A DNA stretch of 64,000 nt from Apoderus coryli (Eukaryota > Arthropoda > Insecta > Coleoptera > Attelabidae), in the NCBI GenBank assembly GCA_911728435.2, contig OU452213.1:9279834-9343833 (forward strand). The letters are read 5' to 3'. Shown in pieces: positions 1 to 9,831 of this stretch (the first letter of the stretch is position 1; the number at the start of each line of letters is the position of its first letter). The translations under genes and the position numbers were made by a program. The notes under the pieces are model-generated. The model had not been told where the DNA came from. It saw only the letters and a list, made by a program, of their open reading frames with translations, and ran no database searches.

Positions 1-650
1 CGACATCTAATAGGTCCTTTTACAAACTTAGAAATTGATGTGAGGTAAGTGGTAAGACATTAGCTCGGCTGAACTGAGTTTGTAAAATGATAACGTCTAT
101 CCAATGAAATATCATTATAGAGATAGAGATATAATTGCAACCAACGAATTTCAAAATAGAGAGATATGGCAGCCGTAAATAACGTCCGCCAGTATTAAGG
201 TTAACGTTATTTTAACATTATTATTAATGCCCTTATTATTTTTTTCTAGGTAGGAAATTTGAATTTGTTTATATTTTTTACAGTCTCAGTATCTACAGAG
301 GTGTTTTTTCAAGTTGTGTAGGTATACACAGGGTGATCATAGTTCACTTATTAATCATGTTACACAGAAAATCGAAATTTAATTGTAGACAATATGTACA
401 GACTTTTACGTAGTTTAGTTGGTTACTATACTATAGGATGATCCCAATTCACTTTTGAGTGAGTTATTTATCATTATACAGAGAAAATTAAAAATTAACT
501 GTATAAATAGATATATGAGATAAATAAGATAAAATATTTATCAGCATATACATGGTGATACAACAACAGAATTTGTTTAGAGTGAAACGAAAAAGTTGAA
601 AAACATTTGATTTTTTTTCGTTTGTTAGAATGGTCTGATAAAAGTTTTAT
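1..650. other. AT-rich non-coding sequence
   Basis: No open frame with recognisable content and no RNA gene seen. Scattered short motifs resemble mariner-type transposon ends, for example an ACAGGGTGAT motif near 328. Confidence 0.6.
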
Positions 651-1740
651 ACAGGATGTCTCAAAAATGTTCCCATTTATTTGATCAGGTTTTCAACCCA
701 TATTTTTTTTTCTTTTTTTTTTGTTTCAAGGTATAACCCTCATTGATGTTTTTCGGGTAACTATGGGTTTCTAGTTAACTACAATAAAACGTGTTAGCTG
801 ATATTCACTCTAATATTCAACGAAAACAGGGTTAAGTTAGGGTAGAGTTTCTGAAAATCAAAACAAGTGCTTTTACATACGTTTAAATATTCAGCGCAAC
901 ATTTACTTTTGTTGAGGCTTCTTTGAAGGGCAAAATTTTTGAAATAGTTCCCAAATAGTCAATTTTTCATTAAAGTAATATCATTAGAAAAGAAAAAGAT
1001 GTGTGGCGTTTCTTATGGAAATCTACTCGTCTAAACAACATACTAACGAGGTCCAACATATGCTCTGCTGTCAGACTTTTTTTGAAAATTTCACTCCAAA
1101 CATATTCCAGCACATTTTCCTCAACAAATCCACACATTACACATGATTAGATACTTGATTTTCCCACAAATTTAATTTATTTAACTTCCACAATAATATT
1201 ACAATTATTGAAACAATATATCTAAAAAAAGCTCCTAATTTATTTTTAATACTTTTCACATGAACTAAATCTGGCAGAATTGTTTTTAAATGACACAAGT
1301 TGACACATTTGGCATTCGAATATGTCTGTTTTACCGTTGCCGTCGTCTCCATCTCGATTCTGGGCGTCTGCATTTAATGACAATTTTAAACAACCAATCT
1401 TGGCATACCTGTTGGCCTATACTCTTCGTAATCATAAGGTTGCCAGTTCAAACCTGGGCCATGAAACTATTGGTTTTTATTTATTGGAATTGCAGCTGGT
1501 CTGCACATATTGATACCGGACATGTTTATTAAATTATTTTTCTAAAGCACATTTTCAAGTAACATTAAAAAAAGTATAATACCGTCGAATAAGTGAGATA
1601 TTGATTTTTCAACCCACGTTCAAGCGCTATAACTTCTCAAGGGTGCAACTTATTATAAAGATGATTTGTGTTACATCACCATATTTTGGATTTCCCCTAC
1701 ATATCCCTGCTTTTTGTTTGTTCTTAAACGAAACACCCTG
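651..1740. mobile_element. possible eroded non-autonomous mariner-type element
   Basis: The left end CAGGATGTCTC (preceded by TA) and the inverted right end (CAGGGTGTTTC on the minus strand, followed by TA) look like a degraded terminal inverted repeat pair with TA target duplication. No transposase fragment was recognised inside. The pairing of these two ends is inferred from a short match, so they may belong to different elements. Confidence 0.3.
1411..1465 (+). other. tRNA-like sequence (pseudo-tRNA or SINE head)
   Basis: A T-arm with perfect CCAG/CTGG pairing around TTCAAAC (1443-1457) gives a pol III B box. An anticodon-like stretch TTCGTAA lies upstream, and short complementary ends (TTGGCC, GGGCCA) could form part of an acceptor stem. 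The D arm is missing, so this is not a functional tRNA; a tRNA-Thr(CGT)-derived relic is the best guess. Confidence 0.35.
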
Positions 1741-2132
1741 TATTTTATTTTTGAACTTTTCTTTTAATTATTGATACTTACTATCACAAACGATATATTG
1801 ATTTGGAAACTTATAAACCACGATTTCTGAAATATTTCTGTATGTTCCTCATCAGTTATTACCACAATGCATTTGTATGGTTGTAAGGATTTCATTAATA
1901 TCTGTTTCAGTAAATTTTGAAACTCGGTTTCGTCATTATTTTCTTCAATAAATTTACTAAACAAAAAAAACCACACACAAACAAAAATACACAGTGTGTC
2001 CTAAGGTCGATTTGACGCAACTATAGGTGAAAACGAGAAAACGAACTAACAGTTTCTGCATTCTGTTGGTTATATCAAAACAATTCACACCCATTCGTTT
2101 GTTTTTTAAGCCAGTCTGGACTGATAAATATA
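1741..2132. other. AT-rich non-coding sequence
   Basis: Short open frames on either strand have low-complexity composition and no recognisable domain. Nothing else seen. Confidence 0.5.
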
Positions 2133-2200
2133 CCTCTTTATTCTACATAAAAATATTCATATTTATTTTCGTCACTATCACACAGAAATCAAAACAAACG

Positions 2201-2233
2201 ACGTTTCGTTACTAATTAGTAACTTCCTCAGGT
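2201..2233 (-). ncRNA. hammerhead-ribozyme-like motif
   Basis: Read on the minus strand: CTGAGGA (fits the invariant CUGANGA), stem II GTTAC-TAATTA-GTAAC (5 bp, perfect), GAAAC, then the cleavage-type triplet GTC. Stem III is only the self-complementary ACGT, so cleavage would probably need a dimer. Flanking sequence allows a short stem I (CAAC against GTTT). Activity is inferred, not shown. Confidence 0.6.
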
Positions 2234-2577
2234 TGAAACATTTTTTTTTTCCTTTTCTTTCTAACACAAATTCCAATACGTCAATATCAATAAAAGAACA
2301 AACAATTTTCATTATATTTACAAACACATTTAAAACATTCAAATATAATAAAATACATTTTTATTTAAAAAGATGGAACTATTGCCTGATATGTGTATCA
2401 GGCAATAGCAGTGATATATGTATCAGGCAATAGTTCCATCTTTTTTAATAAATATGTATTTTATTATATTTGAATGTTTTAAATGTGTTTGTAAATATAA
2501 TGAAAATTGTTTGTTCTTTTATTGATATTGACGTATTGAAATTTGTGTTAGAAAGAAAAGGAAAAAAAAAATGTTTC

Positions 2578-2614
2578 AACCTGAGGAAGTTACTAATTAG
2601 TAACGAAACGTCGT
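2578..2614 (+). ncRNA. hammerhead-ribozyme-like motif
   Basis: Mirror copy of the motif at 2201-2233. CUGANGA is at 2581-2587, the stem II hairpin follows, GAAAC is at 2605-2609 and GTC at 2610-2612. All core positions are kept in both copies. Confidence 0.6.
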
Positions 2615-2679
2615 TTGTTTTGATTTCTGTGTGATAGTGACGAAAATAAATATGAATATTTTTATGTAGAATAAAGAGG

Positions 2680-3289
2680 AATTTTTATAAGAACCGAACA
2701 CCCCAAGAAAAAATTAAACTGAAAAAAATTAGAATAGCGGTTCAAGAATAATAAAAAAATAAATATGAAAAATATACCAACTCTTCACTTGTTACGCCAA
2801 ATATAAAAAAACCCCCAATACTAAATACAGTGTGTCCAATAATATAAGTTATATGAACGTAAAGTTTTCGAAATAACTTGTTGATTTCAAATTAAATGCA
2901 CAAAGTAATTATCTGTCAAATACTATAATACTTTCCTATGGATAACTCTTGACGTTTTCGTGGAAAATGCATATATTCATAATATTAGGAGAATTTTTAA
3001 TTGAACCTGTTAATTTCATGTAGACCACCCTGTATTTGATGATGATGAAATTAATTATTTATTAATCGCTATAAGGTTTTCCTATAGATATGTATATTTT
3101 TAATTTTGCATGGAAAAAGCACATATTGGTAGTAATAGGAAGAATTTTTCAAAATTATAATTTGTCAAGTCAGCCAGGCGAATTTGACAAACCATATATT
3201 TAATTTAAACAAGATCATAATAAATAAATATATTTTTAACTTTAATTAAATCACAAGATATACATAAAAACTGATAAATTGTATAATAA
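2680..3289. other. AT-rich non-coding sequence
   Basis: Two transposon-end-like motifs occur (CAGTGTGTCC near 2828 and ACCACCCTGTA near 3024), possibly the two ends of a roughly 200-bp MITE. No coding sequence seen. Confidence 0.4.
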
Positions 3290-3720
3290 ATGTTCAAAAT
3301 GAATGAACTCTACGCACATTTGAATCCTTTTCTTAAATCCTTCAACAACTTTAACCTGGTGTAACGCTTCTAAACGCTTCGTTTATTTGCTCCTTCATCT
3401 CCCCTATTAAAAAAGTATTCATTTTCGATGATTTTGTTCCTGCCCATGTACAAAATTCAACACGATTTAAAATCAATATTGAAAAGTTCTTGATGCAGTT
3501 GCACTGTGTTTGGCTGGTATCTTTCGTTAAACTGCCTTAAGAGTCTCTCGAAGACCGCTTTTTTGGGATGATTTTGCGCCGGGAACCTTTGAGCGTAAAC
3601 TCGCGATGCCAGTAAAGCATTTTTGGACCATTCTCCCAGAATAAAAATCATGTCTATTCTTTCTCCTTTGAAATAGGTTCACAGTTTTGATTAATTGAAT
3701 TAAATCAAATGTCACAGATA
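3290..3720 (-). pseudogene. mariner-type (IS630-Tc1-mariner) transposase relic
   Basis: The minus-strand frame at 3457-3651 reads like the N-terminal helix-turn-helix of insect mariner-type transposases: ALLASRVYAQRFP followed by NHPKKAVFERLL matches the usual pattern in which a conserved tyrosine, arginine and proline precede a helix. Downstream, around 3300-3420, a frame reading KEQINEAF resembles the transposase C-terminal tail. The catalytic domain between the two is missing. This is a dead, internally deleted copy. Assignment rests on family pattern only. Confidence 0.45.
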
Positions 3721-4627
3721 AAAAACTGTTTTATGGAAAATTCCCTCCTCTTAGGTAAGAATTTTCAACAGACTATTTGACAGTAAATATCAAATTACAC
3801 AAATGTATTCTGTCTTCTGAAATTCTCATGGCTGACTTGAGAAATATTATAATTTTGGAAATTCCCACCCACACTATTCCGTGTATGGCGTGAATAATAT
3901 AGAAAATATGTTTTTTTTTGCCGGTGTGTCTGGTACCTATGGTACAAATGCAAAGCAGGACTGAACCACATTTTAACTGTAAAAATTTTTGGCTTGTTCG
4001 CCTATCGTTGCGTCGTTGTTGGCACACACTATATATTGATGCAAACAATTCGAGTTCACTATACCTTATATTGAACGACATGATATTTTTAGTTAAATAA
4101 ACAATAACTAAGCAAAAAATATAGTATTTACACATTTTTAACTTGATTTCGCACTGGATTGTATTAAGAACGGTCAAAGATTAACCTTTAAAAACCATTA
4201 GTGGTAAATAATCAGACAAACTGTTTTCTATCTACAAATTGATGTATGTAAATTAGATTTGTCGATCACCATAACATGCGATCAAAGATTAATGCACCAT
4301 TAATCTTTGATGCGATATACAAGATCTATTATACACGGAAAAAAATATTGTTCTAACAAGAATTTTAACCAGAATTCAAGTTAGTATGGTTATATCAGCT
4401 TATTGAAATAAGCAAGTTGACATCAACTTCCTGTATAACCGGAAGTGCTACAATCTTCAAAATATTTCATCGATGTGGCCCCTATCGACCTTTGTAGACC
4501 TCCAAAACTACAATTGTCTATCTTTTAAAATAATAAAAATACCTTGTGCTAAAAAAATATCAAATGGTTTGTACTAAGTTTCATCTTTATTTTCAAAAAA
4601 CACAACGGCTTATAATTTCTATGTACC
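3721..4627. other. non-coding sequence downstream of B3GLCT
   Basis: A 134-codon open frame on the minus strand (3773-4177) has no recognisable domain and is not supported as a gene. A palindrome-like repeat (ACTTCC, TATAACC, GGAAGTGC) at 4425-4448 recurs at 46399-46422. The 3' untranslated region of B3GLCT should lie here. Confidence 0.5.
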
Positions 4628-4810
4628 CTAAAGTTCATTATGTATATTTTCAGTGGAATTTACTTTAACGTTGTATTCCCGGAAGAATTCTTCATCTTCT
4701 TTCCCAAAAAGATCATGATATAGTTCGACTGGACTCAACTTCCAATGTCTATGAAAGGAAACCGCATCTTTTGTGTCGAGATAGCCTGGCGCGTAATCAT
4801 TTGGTCTAGC
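4628..4810 (-). CDS. B3GLCT: B3GLCT coding exon 9 with ER-retention-like end
   Basis: Begins ARPNDYAPGYLD, contains the SFHRHW motif and the sequence SPVELYHDLFG, and ends IHNEL before TAG at 4628-4630. Acceptor TTTAAG. Confidence 0.92.
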   Translation of the reverse strand, partial: ARPNDYAPGYLDTKDAVSFHRHWKLSPVELYHDLFGKEDEEFFREYNVKVNSTENIHNEL

Positions 4811-7800
4811 CTTAAAACAAATATGAAGAAATTTGAAATGTTAGGTTCGAAAACGTCTTTAGTTAGACCAGAACGCCGGTGCCAAGGAGAATTCTAAATA
4901 GTTAAGTTTTTCTAAGGCTTCCGACTGTATAAACCTTGACGTTTTGATTAGAAAACTTAGATTTAGTGGGGTTTCTGGTCCCTTAGTTCAATGAATTGAA
5001 TCATACTTACGTGAGAAAACTCAGATATTATGAGTAAACTGTTTTCAATCTAGACCGCTATTTTATTAGGGTACAACTACTTGAAGAAAATTAGGGAACT
5101 CTGTGTTTTACGAGACTTCAAAAACCAAATATCTGAACTAATTAATCATTCTTACTACTTAATTGCAACCTGTAGAAAAATCTGACCCCCTCATTCTCAA
5201 GCTTTTGATGCGTTGTGGATCGTAAAGGCATCAAGATAGCCTATCAAAACATAGAAGTGTACTTACTTGATGAAAATATGGCGAGTGTACAACGTCTATA
5301 CCCATTGCGGCTAAACAAATTCCAATTTGCATGTCATCAGGAGCGTCTATAGATGGACAATAACACGTGTCTATGAGTTTCTTTAAAAGATTCTTGTTGA
5401 AAATAATCCCACCACCCCCAGTAAGGTAATCATAACCTTGAGGTAGATTCATGGTATAACTATTATAGCGGTAGCGTTCTCCTAAGGCTATGTTCTCGTT
5501 AAAGTCATCGTAGCATGTTAATAGTTTATGAAATCGAGATACGCTAGAAAAAAAAGAAGATTTTATTTATTGACAAATTCTCGGTTCTCAAATAGATAAC
5601 CTCAAAGTTGTATCATCATCAACAAGTGCAACCCATTGGGTTTCGTGGTCATTTAAAATATCTTCATACGCGTATTTAAGAGCTGCTAAAGTTTTTTCGC
5701 AATGACCTTGGTTCGTGTTTGGTATGCCAAGGTTTATTGTTGGTATATTATCATCTGCAATCAATTGTTATTGAGCAATTATTGAATGTATTGGTTTTAA
5801 ATATTATACCCTTGAAGTCGCTGAAGTACTTGATTTTCGTTGCGTATTTGCTCCAAGTTTTTTTAACAACTCTCCAAACTCTGTGCATGTGGAACTTCTC
5901 GCATGTCTTTACGACGAAATATATGGAATTGGCGCCAATTTGTTGGTTCTAAAATTAGTTTAATTGGATAGAGGGACATCATAACTATGTTAGATATTAA
6001 AATCTTACACATGGTTGAAATTTCAAAGGATAGGTGGCGCAATTCTGGCTTTCTCGTGTACAAAATAATTCTTCATGTACCAGCAGGTATCCTTTATATT
6101 TATTCCAGACTAGCAATGTTAATTCATACGATACGTCAATATTAAAGTCGATGTGTTTTCGTGAATCTTGGCTTAAATTATCGACTAGCCTAAAATAATT
6201 ATAATTAGAAACATGGTGCAACTAAAGTTTTACATCCTTTTACTACTGACATTATATGAGTGTTGTTGTTGAGATGCACTATTTTTATTTTAACTTACTT
6301 ATGGATTAAAGGCACGGTGATTGCAAAACCTGATGCTATATTTGGGTATTTTAATAAATTTGGATCGTGAAAATGATGTATGATAGTTGCTTCTCTGTCT
6401 TTTAGTCCATGTCCGACCCACATCTCCTGAAAAATTAATTTGGATTATTATAGATAGAAGAATGGGATAGCACGGGAATCTTGGAAACGGTAGGAGTTAC
6501 GATGTCGGTTAAGTTAGAGAAAAGTTGTACACCTTTTAAATAATGTTTTCAAACTTTTTGCGTTTTCGAGAATTTTTGAAAAAACGATTTTTTGCAATTT
6601 TAGTTTTTATTTATTTCTGACATTATTTTTACAGATATAAAAAAATTAAAAGCACTTTCTCATTGTTATTTTTTGAGGAGACAAATATAGCGTTTACAAA
6701 TTTTCACTACGACGTTTCGTTTTTGAAAACCATCGTCAACTTGTTTTTTTTTCAATACGGCTCTTGATTTCTTATTGTTAAATTTAAAGCCATTTTAAAT
6801 TCAAAATTAACAATAACAAATTTTCAGTATATTTAGCTGTTATTTAAAATTATTCAAGAAAAATCGCTTATTTTGTGTAAATTCATCTGACAAAGGCGTT
6901 TTCTTAGTAAAAAAGCACAATCATTTCAACTAAATTTAAAAAACAAAATAAAATGTTGTACTGAGCCTGAAATAAATTGCCAAATAATAATAAATAATTG
7001 TGAGTAACGACGAAAGAATGTTTTTGCAAAACCTACTACTCTGCATTCAGTCAGTTAAGTGCCAAACTAAGGCTAGCTAGCTAAAAACACTGAAACTTGG
7101 TTAAACCATTACATGTGATATACCTACCACCTATTTTGGAATTGAAAATGGCTTTAAATTTATCAATAAAAAATCAATGGATGTATTGAAAAAACCAAGT
7201 TGATGATGGTTTTTCAAAAACCAAACGTCTTAGTGAAAATTTGTAAGCGCTACATTTTTCTCCTTAAAAATTAACAATGAGAAAGTGTTAGAAATAAATA
7301 AAAACTAAAAACGCAAAATATCGTTTTTGAAAAAATTGTCGAAATCGGCTAAAGTTAGTTTAATTTTGATAATTTTTTATTAAATATAGTAACCAATCAA
7401 TTACTCAATTTTAAGTCATGTGTCAAATTTTATCCAATCACCTCTGAATTACAGTGATAATACCTTACATGTGGTGTTTTCAGTTTGGTGTTTTTTTTAT
7501 TAAAAATTAATTAAACGTCAAAGTGACAACTGGTTTAAAAATGTCGCGAAGATTTGGTATTGCATCTAACGATGCAATTAATGATATTATATCTAATAAT
7601 ACACCAAAAAATGTAATCAAATCAAAAAATATGTATGGAAAATATTTCTCGAGTTTTGTGCGACCAGAGAATACGAACTGAATGCTGAAACGAGTTTGCA
7701 TGATTTGGCTAATATATTAAAAGATTATGCGGTAAATATGAGAAAAGCTGACGGAACTGAATATAAAGAAGCAACTGTAAAAACAATTTGGAATACTACG

Positions 7801-9831
7801 AGTAGGCTACTCCAGGAAAAATACTTTAATGACCTCAAAATTGTATTCGACCCGTTTACCAGTGTGATATTAAAAAATGCGCGAGATGCAAGAAATGCAA
7901 AACGTAAAAGATTACAGGCGGATCCAAACAAACGAAAATGCAGTTCATCAAATTTGAGTTCAAGTGATTTGGCTAGAATCATTGGATTATGGGAGGAATG
8001 TACACCAGAGCGTTTACAATTTTTTTTTACCATATTGTAGCTGTTGAGTTAGCTTGGCGAGGTGGTGAACCAGCTGATTGCCTAGATTATTGATAGATTA
8101 TTTCACGATTGAGAAAAATAATGATGGAACGCCAAGCAACAGAATTGAATACAATCCAATATTCAGTAAAATAAGCCAAGGAGGATCGAAAAGTTGTACA
8201 AATAGTAAGTGGCTTGTTCCAAATATTGCAAACGAAAGTGCATGCCCTGTTCGGTTATTCCATAAATTATTGTCCAAAAGGAGGAAAAATATTACTTCCA
8301 GTCGCCTATTCTTGAGACCAAATCGTTTCTGGAAATCCGAAAGTGACACTTGGTTTGACAACATACCAGTAGGCAAGAACACAATATGTGGACCAAATCA
8401 TCCGCGCAAGCTATTGGTTTGAACACTAAGTGTAAAAAGATATCCAATCATTCGAACAGATCAACTGCAGTTAGCCATTTGGCAAATAAAGGAATTCCTG
8501 AACAGCAATTAATAAAAATAACAGGACATAGCAGCTCTAATTCAATTAAACCGTACTTGAATATTAACCAAGAACGCCTTGGTGAAATAATCAACACCAT
8601 GCGAGGAATTTCTTCAACAGTGGAAATTAACAATCCGTCAACTTCAGCAAACTCTTCTTCCAATTTAACATTTACCAATTGTACTTTTCACAACTGTAGT
8701 TTTAAAAAAAATTAATAATATTTGTTTGATTAAAACTAATACATTTTGTATTGAAAATTATTAAACGCCAGATTGACAATCACATTTTTGATATCTACAA
8801 AGTAAAAAATTATCTTATCGAATGCTCCTCGGGTCTTGATAAATACTCAAAATTTTGTCATAGAGAATCCTTCAAGCGAGTTGCTCAAGGATAATAGCCC
8901 TCGGCCTGCGGCCTTGGGCTATTATCAAGCAACACGCTTTCGGCATTCTCTATGACAAAATGATCTCGGTATTATCAAGACCCTACGGATATTACTACTG
9001 AAAACACCATTTAAAAGGTGTACAACTTTTCTTTGATTTAATCGACATTGTAACTCCAACCGTTTCCGATTCCAATGCTATCTCATTCTTATCTTGTTAG
9101 TGTATATTTTTTTGCAAAGTATAAATGAAAATATACCTCTGTTGCGTCATATTTATCTAGGATCTTCAGTAAATTCTCTAAATTAATTTGTGTGCGTTCT
9201 TCTAGGAACATTGTCCACGTAACATCTTTCATATTTTTAGTCATGGTTGACAAAATTGGGATTAGAGGGAATATTGTCCATGTGCCGGGAATCCCCGGAA
9301 AATCTGTGCTAGTTGAATATATAGTAGGTGTTGTCTCCTTCTAAAACAATGGTTGACAAAAAATCAATAATGTTTCATAAAATCTAGTAGGTATAATGCA
9401 TGTGTTGTTAAAAAGACCTGCTGAGTAACACTTTCCTACTCCTTCTTTGCCGATGGTATTAGGCCAGATAGGGTCTCGACGCATGCAGATAGCCCTTCAT
9501 AATATCATTGTCAATTATTTCAGAAAAATATATTTTTTCTATGGCAGTGTGCAGAACTTAAAATGCAAGCCTCGTACAGAAATTATACTCACTTCAGTTG
9601 ATAGAAGTTTAGATTGTTCTATAATACTGTTTCTCAAATTAGCACTCAACTGTCTATGATAATTTGTGCTGTCTTGATCGATAATTACGAAAACAATATT
9701 GTTTAAATCTAAAACAGATAGGTATATTTATAGATATTTGAGTTTATAAGTTATTAAAACTATTAAACGCACTTACCTAAAGCACAATTTGATTGTAGAA
9801 GTAGAAAAAATATCAAGTAATATGGCGGCAT
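4628..9831 (-). CDS. B3GLCT: beta-1,3-glucosyltransferase, complete nine-exon gene
   Basis: The enzyme transfers glucose to O-linked fucose on thrombospondin type 1 repeats in the endoplasmic reticulum. Coding exons are 9777-9831, 9593-9708, 9137-9340, 6299-6426, 6009-6189, 5810-5948, 5601-5754, 5267-5543 and 4628-4810. All introns are GT-AG. The exons total 1437 nt, which is 478 codons plus stop, and phases agree at every junction. The N-terminus is a hydrophobic signal peptide (MPPYYLIFFLLLQ). Residues 319-322 (VDDD) give the metal-binding DxD motif. GYDYLTGGGG and APDDM are hallmarks of this GT31 branch, as is FHQARP. The protein ends HNEL, a KDEL-like retention signal; the human enzyme ends REEL. 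The human protein is slightly longer (about 498 residues). Intron 3 (2.7 kb) carries transposon insertions without damage to the splice sites. No alternative identity fits as well. Confidence 0.93.
5267..5543 (-). CDS. B3GLCT: B3GLCT coding exon 8
   Basis: Encodes ALGERYRY, GYDYLTGGGGIIFN, APDDMQIG and VVHSPYFHQ, all catalytic-domain signatures. Acceptor TTCTAG, donor GTAAGT, ends in phase 0. Confidence 0.93.
5601..5754 (-). CDS. B3GLCT: B3GLCT coding exon 7
   Basis: Encodes INLGIPNTNQGHCEKT and ends with WVALVDDDTTL, containing the DxD metal site. Acceptor TTGCAG, donor GTTATC, ends in phase 2. Confidence 0.92.
5810..5948 (-). CDS. B3GLCT: B3GLCT coding exon 6
   Basis: Encodes YFVVKTCEKFH and VVKKTWSKYATKIKYFSD, the start of the GT31 catalytic domain. 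Acceptor TTTTAG, donor GTATAA, ends in phase 1. Confidence 0.9.
6009..6189 (-). CDS. B3GLCT: B3GLCT coding exon 5
   Basis: Encodes FNIDVSYELTLLVWN and the cysteine pair region ELFCTRESQNCATYP. Acceptor TTTTAG, donor GTAAGA, ends in phase 0. Confidence 0.9.
6299..6426 (-). CDS. B3GLCT: B3GLCT coding exon 4
   Basis: Encodes GHGLKDREATIIHHF and YPNIASGFAITVPL, matching the pseudo-catalytic N-terminal half of B3GLCT. Acceptor TTTCAG, donor GTAAGT, ends in phase 2. Confidence 0.92.
6565..7342. repeat. palindromic element in B3GLCT intron 3
   Basis: The arm at about 6565-6805 is the inverted copy of about 7138-7342, with many substitutions, around a 330-bp AT-rich centre. Each arm holds a degraded hammerhead-like core: minus strand 6709-6740 reads TTGACGA, a hairpin, then GAAACGTC; plus strand 7200-7230 reads TTGATGA, a hairpin, then CAAACGTC. 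The first core base is changed in both, and GAAA is changed in the second. It looks like an older relative of the palindrome at 2133. Confidence 0.6.
7541..8715 (+). pseudogene. Crypton-like tyrosine recombinase, frameshifted
   Basis: Three frames are needed to read it: an N-terminal SAM-like helical domain (about 7541-8037), then the catalytic domain (about 8040-8400 and 8386-8715). The catalytic set R (in AWRGG), H-x-x-R (HSNR), H (in TGHS) and Y (in KPYLN) is present. The tail is rich in Asn, Ser and Thr with the repeat TNCTFHNCSF, which resembles tails of DUF3504 proteins. Confidence 0.7.
8828..8992. repeat. GC-rich imperfect hairpin at the 3' end of Crypton-like copy 1
   Basis: The arms begin GGTCTTGATAA and end TTATCAAGACC; TCATAGAGAAT and ATTCTCTATGA pair inside, and the tip is CGGCCTGCGGCC. 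GC content is far above the surroundings. The same hairpin closes copy 2 (46922-47086), so it belongs to the element. Confidence 0.75.
9137..9340 (-). CDS. B3GLCT: B3GLCT coding exon 3
   Basis: Encodes the conserved GTWTIFPLIPIL segment and a helical stretch (EERTQINLENLLKIL). Acceptor TTTTAG, donor GTATAT, phase 0 at both ends. Confidence 0.9.
9593..9708 (-). CDS. B3GLCT: B3GLCT coding exon 2
   Basis: Acceptor TTTTAG, donor GTGAGT. Encodes LNNIVFVIIDQDS, the N-terminal beta strand of the family. Starts in phase 1 and ends in phase 0. Confidence 0.85.
9777..9831 (-). CDS. B3GLCT: B3GLCT coding exon 1
   Basis: ATG at 9829-9831, then a signal-peptide-like stretch of 19 residues. The donor is G|GTAAGT and the exon ends in phase 1. 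Confidence 0.85.

Larger units (their letters stand above)
2133..2679. repeat. long palindrome with a hammerhead-like core in each arm
   Basis: Two arms of about 255 bp (2133-2389 and 2424-2679) are inverted copies of each other with very few differences. They meet at a small centre containing the repeat CTGATATGTGTATCAGG. The arms begin CCTCTTTATTCTAC and end with its complement. Each arm holds the sequence CTGAGGA, a GTTAC/GTAAC stem and GAAACGTC, which fits a type I hammerhead ribozyme core. There is no coding sequence. The layout suggests head-to-head insertion of two copies of one small retroelement or LTR, as Penelope-like elements produce. Confidence 0.8.
7365..8998 (+). mobile_element. 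Crypton-like tyrosine-recombinase element, copy 1 (degraded)
   Basis: The element lies in B3GLCT intron 3, antisense to the gene. A recombinase frame starts at ATG 7541. Compared with the copy at 46912-48485 it has lost one A in an A-run near 7626, is shifted again near 8025 and near 8385, and so is dead. The C-terminal half (8386-8715) keeps HSNRS, ITGHS and KPYLN, the H-x-x-R, GH and tyrosine boxes of a tyrosine recombinase; ELAWRGGE around 8055 is the first catalytic arginine box. This matches the Crypton/DUF3504 type. No TIRs frame both copies, as expected for Cryptons. A GC-rich hairpin closes the 3' end. Confidence 0.7.

Noticed and set aside
3773..4177. 134-codon minus-strand open frame
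   Set aside because: No domain, no signal and no splice context; composition like random AT-rich sequence.
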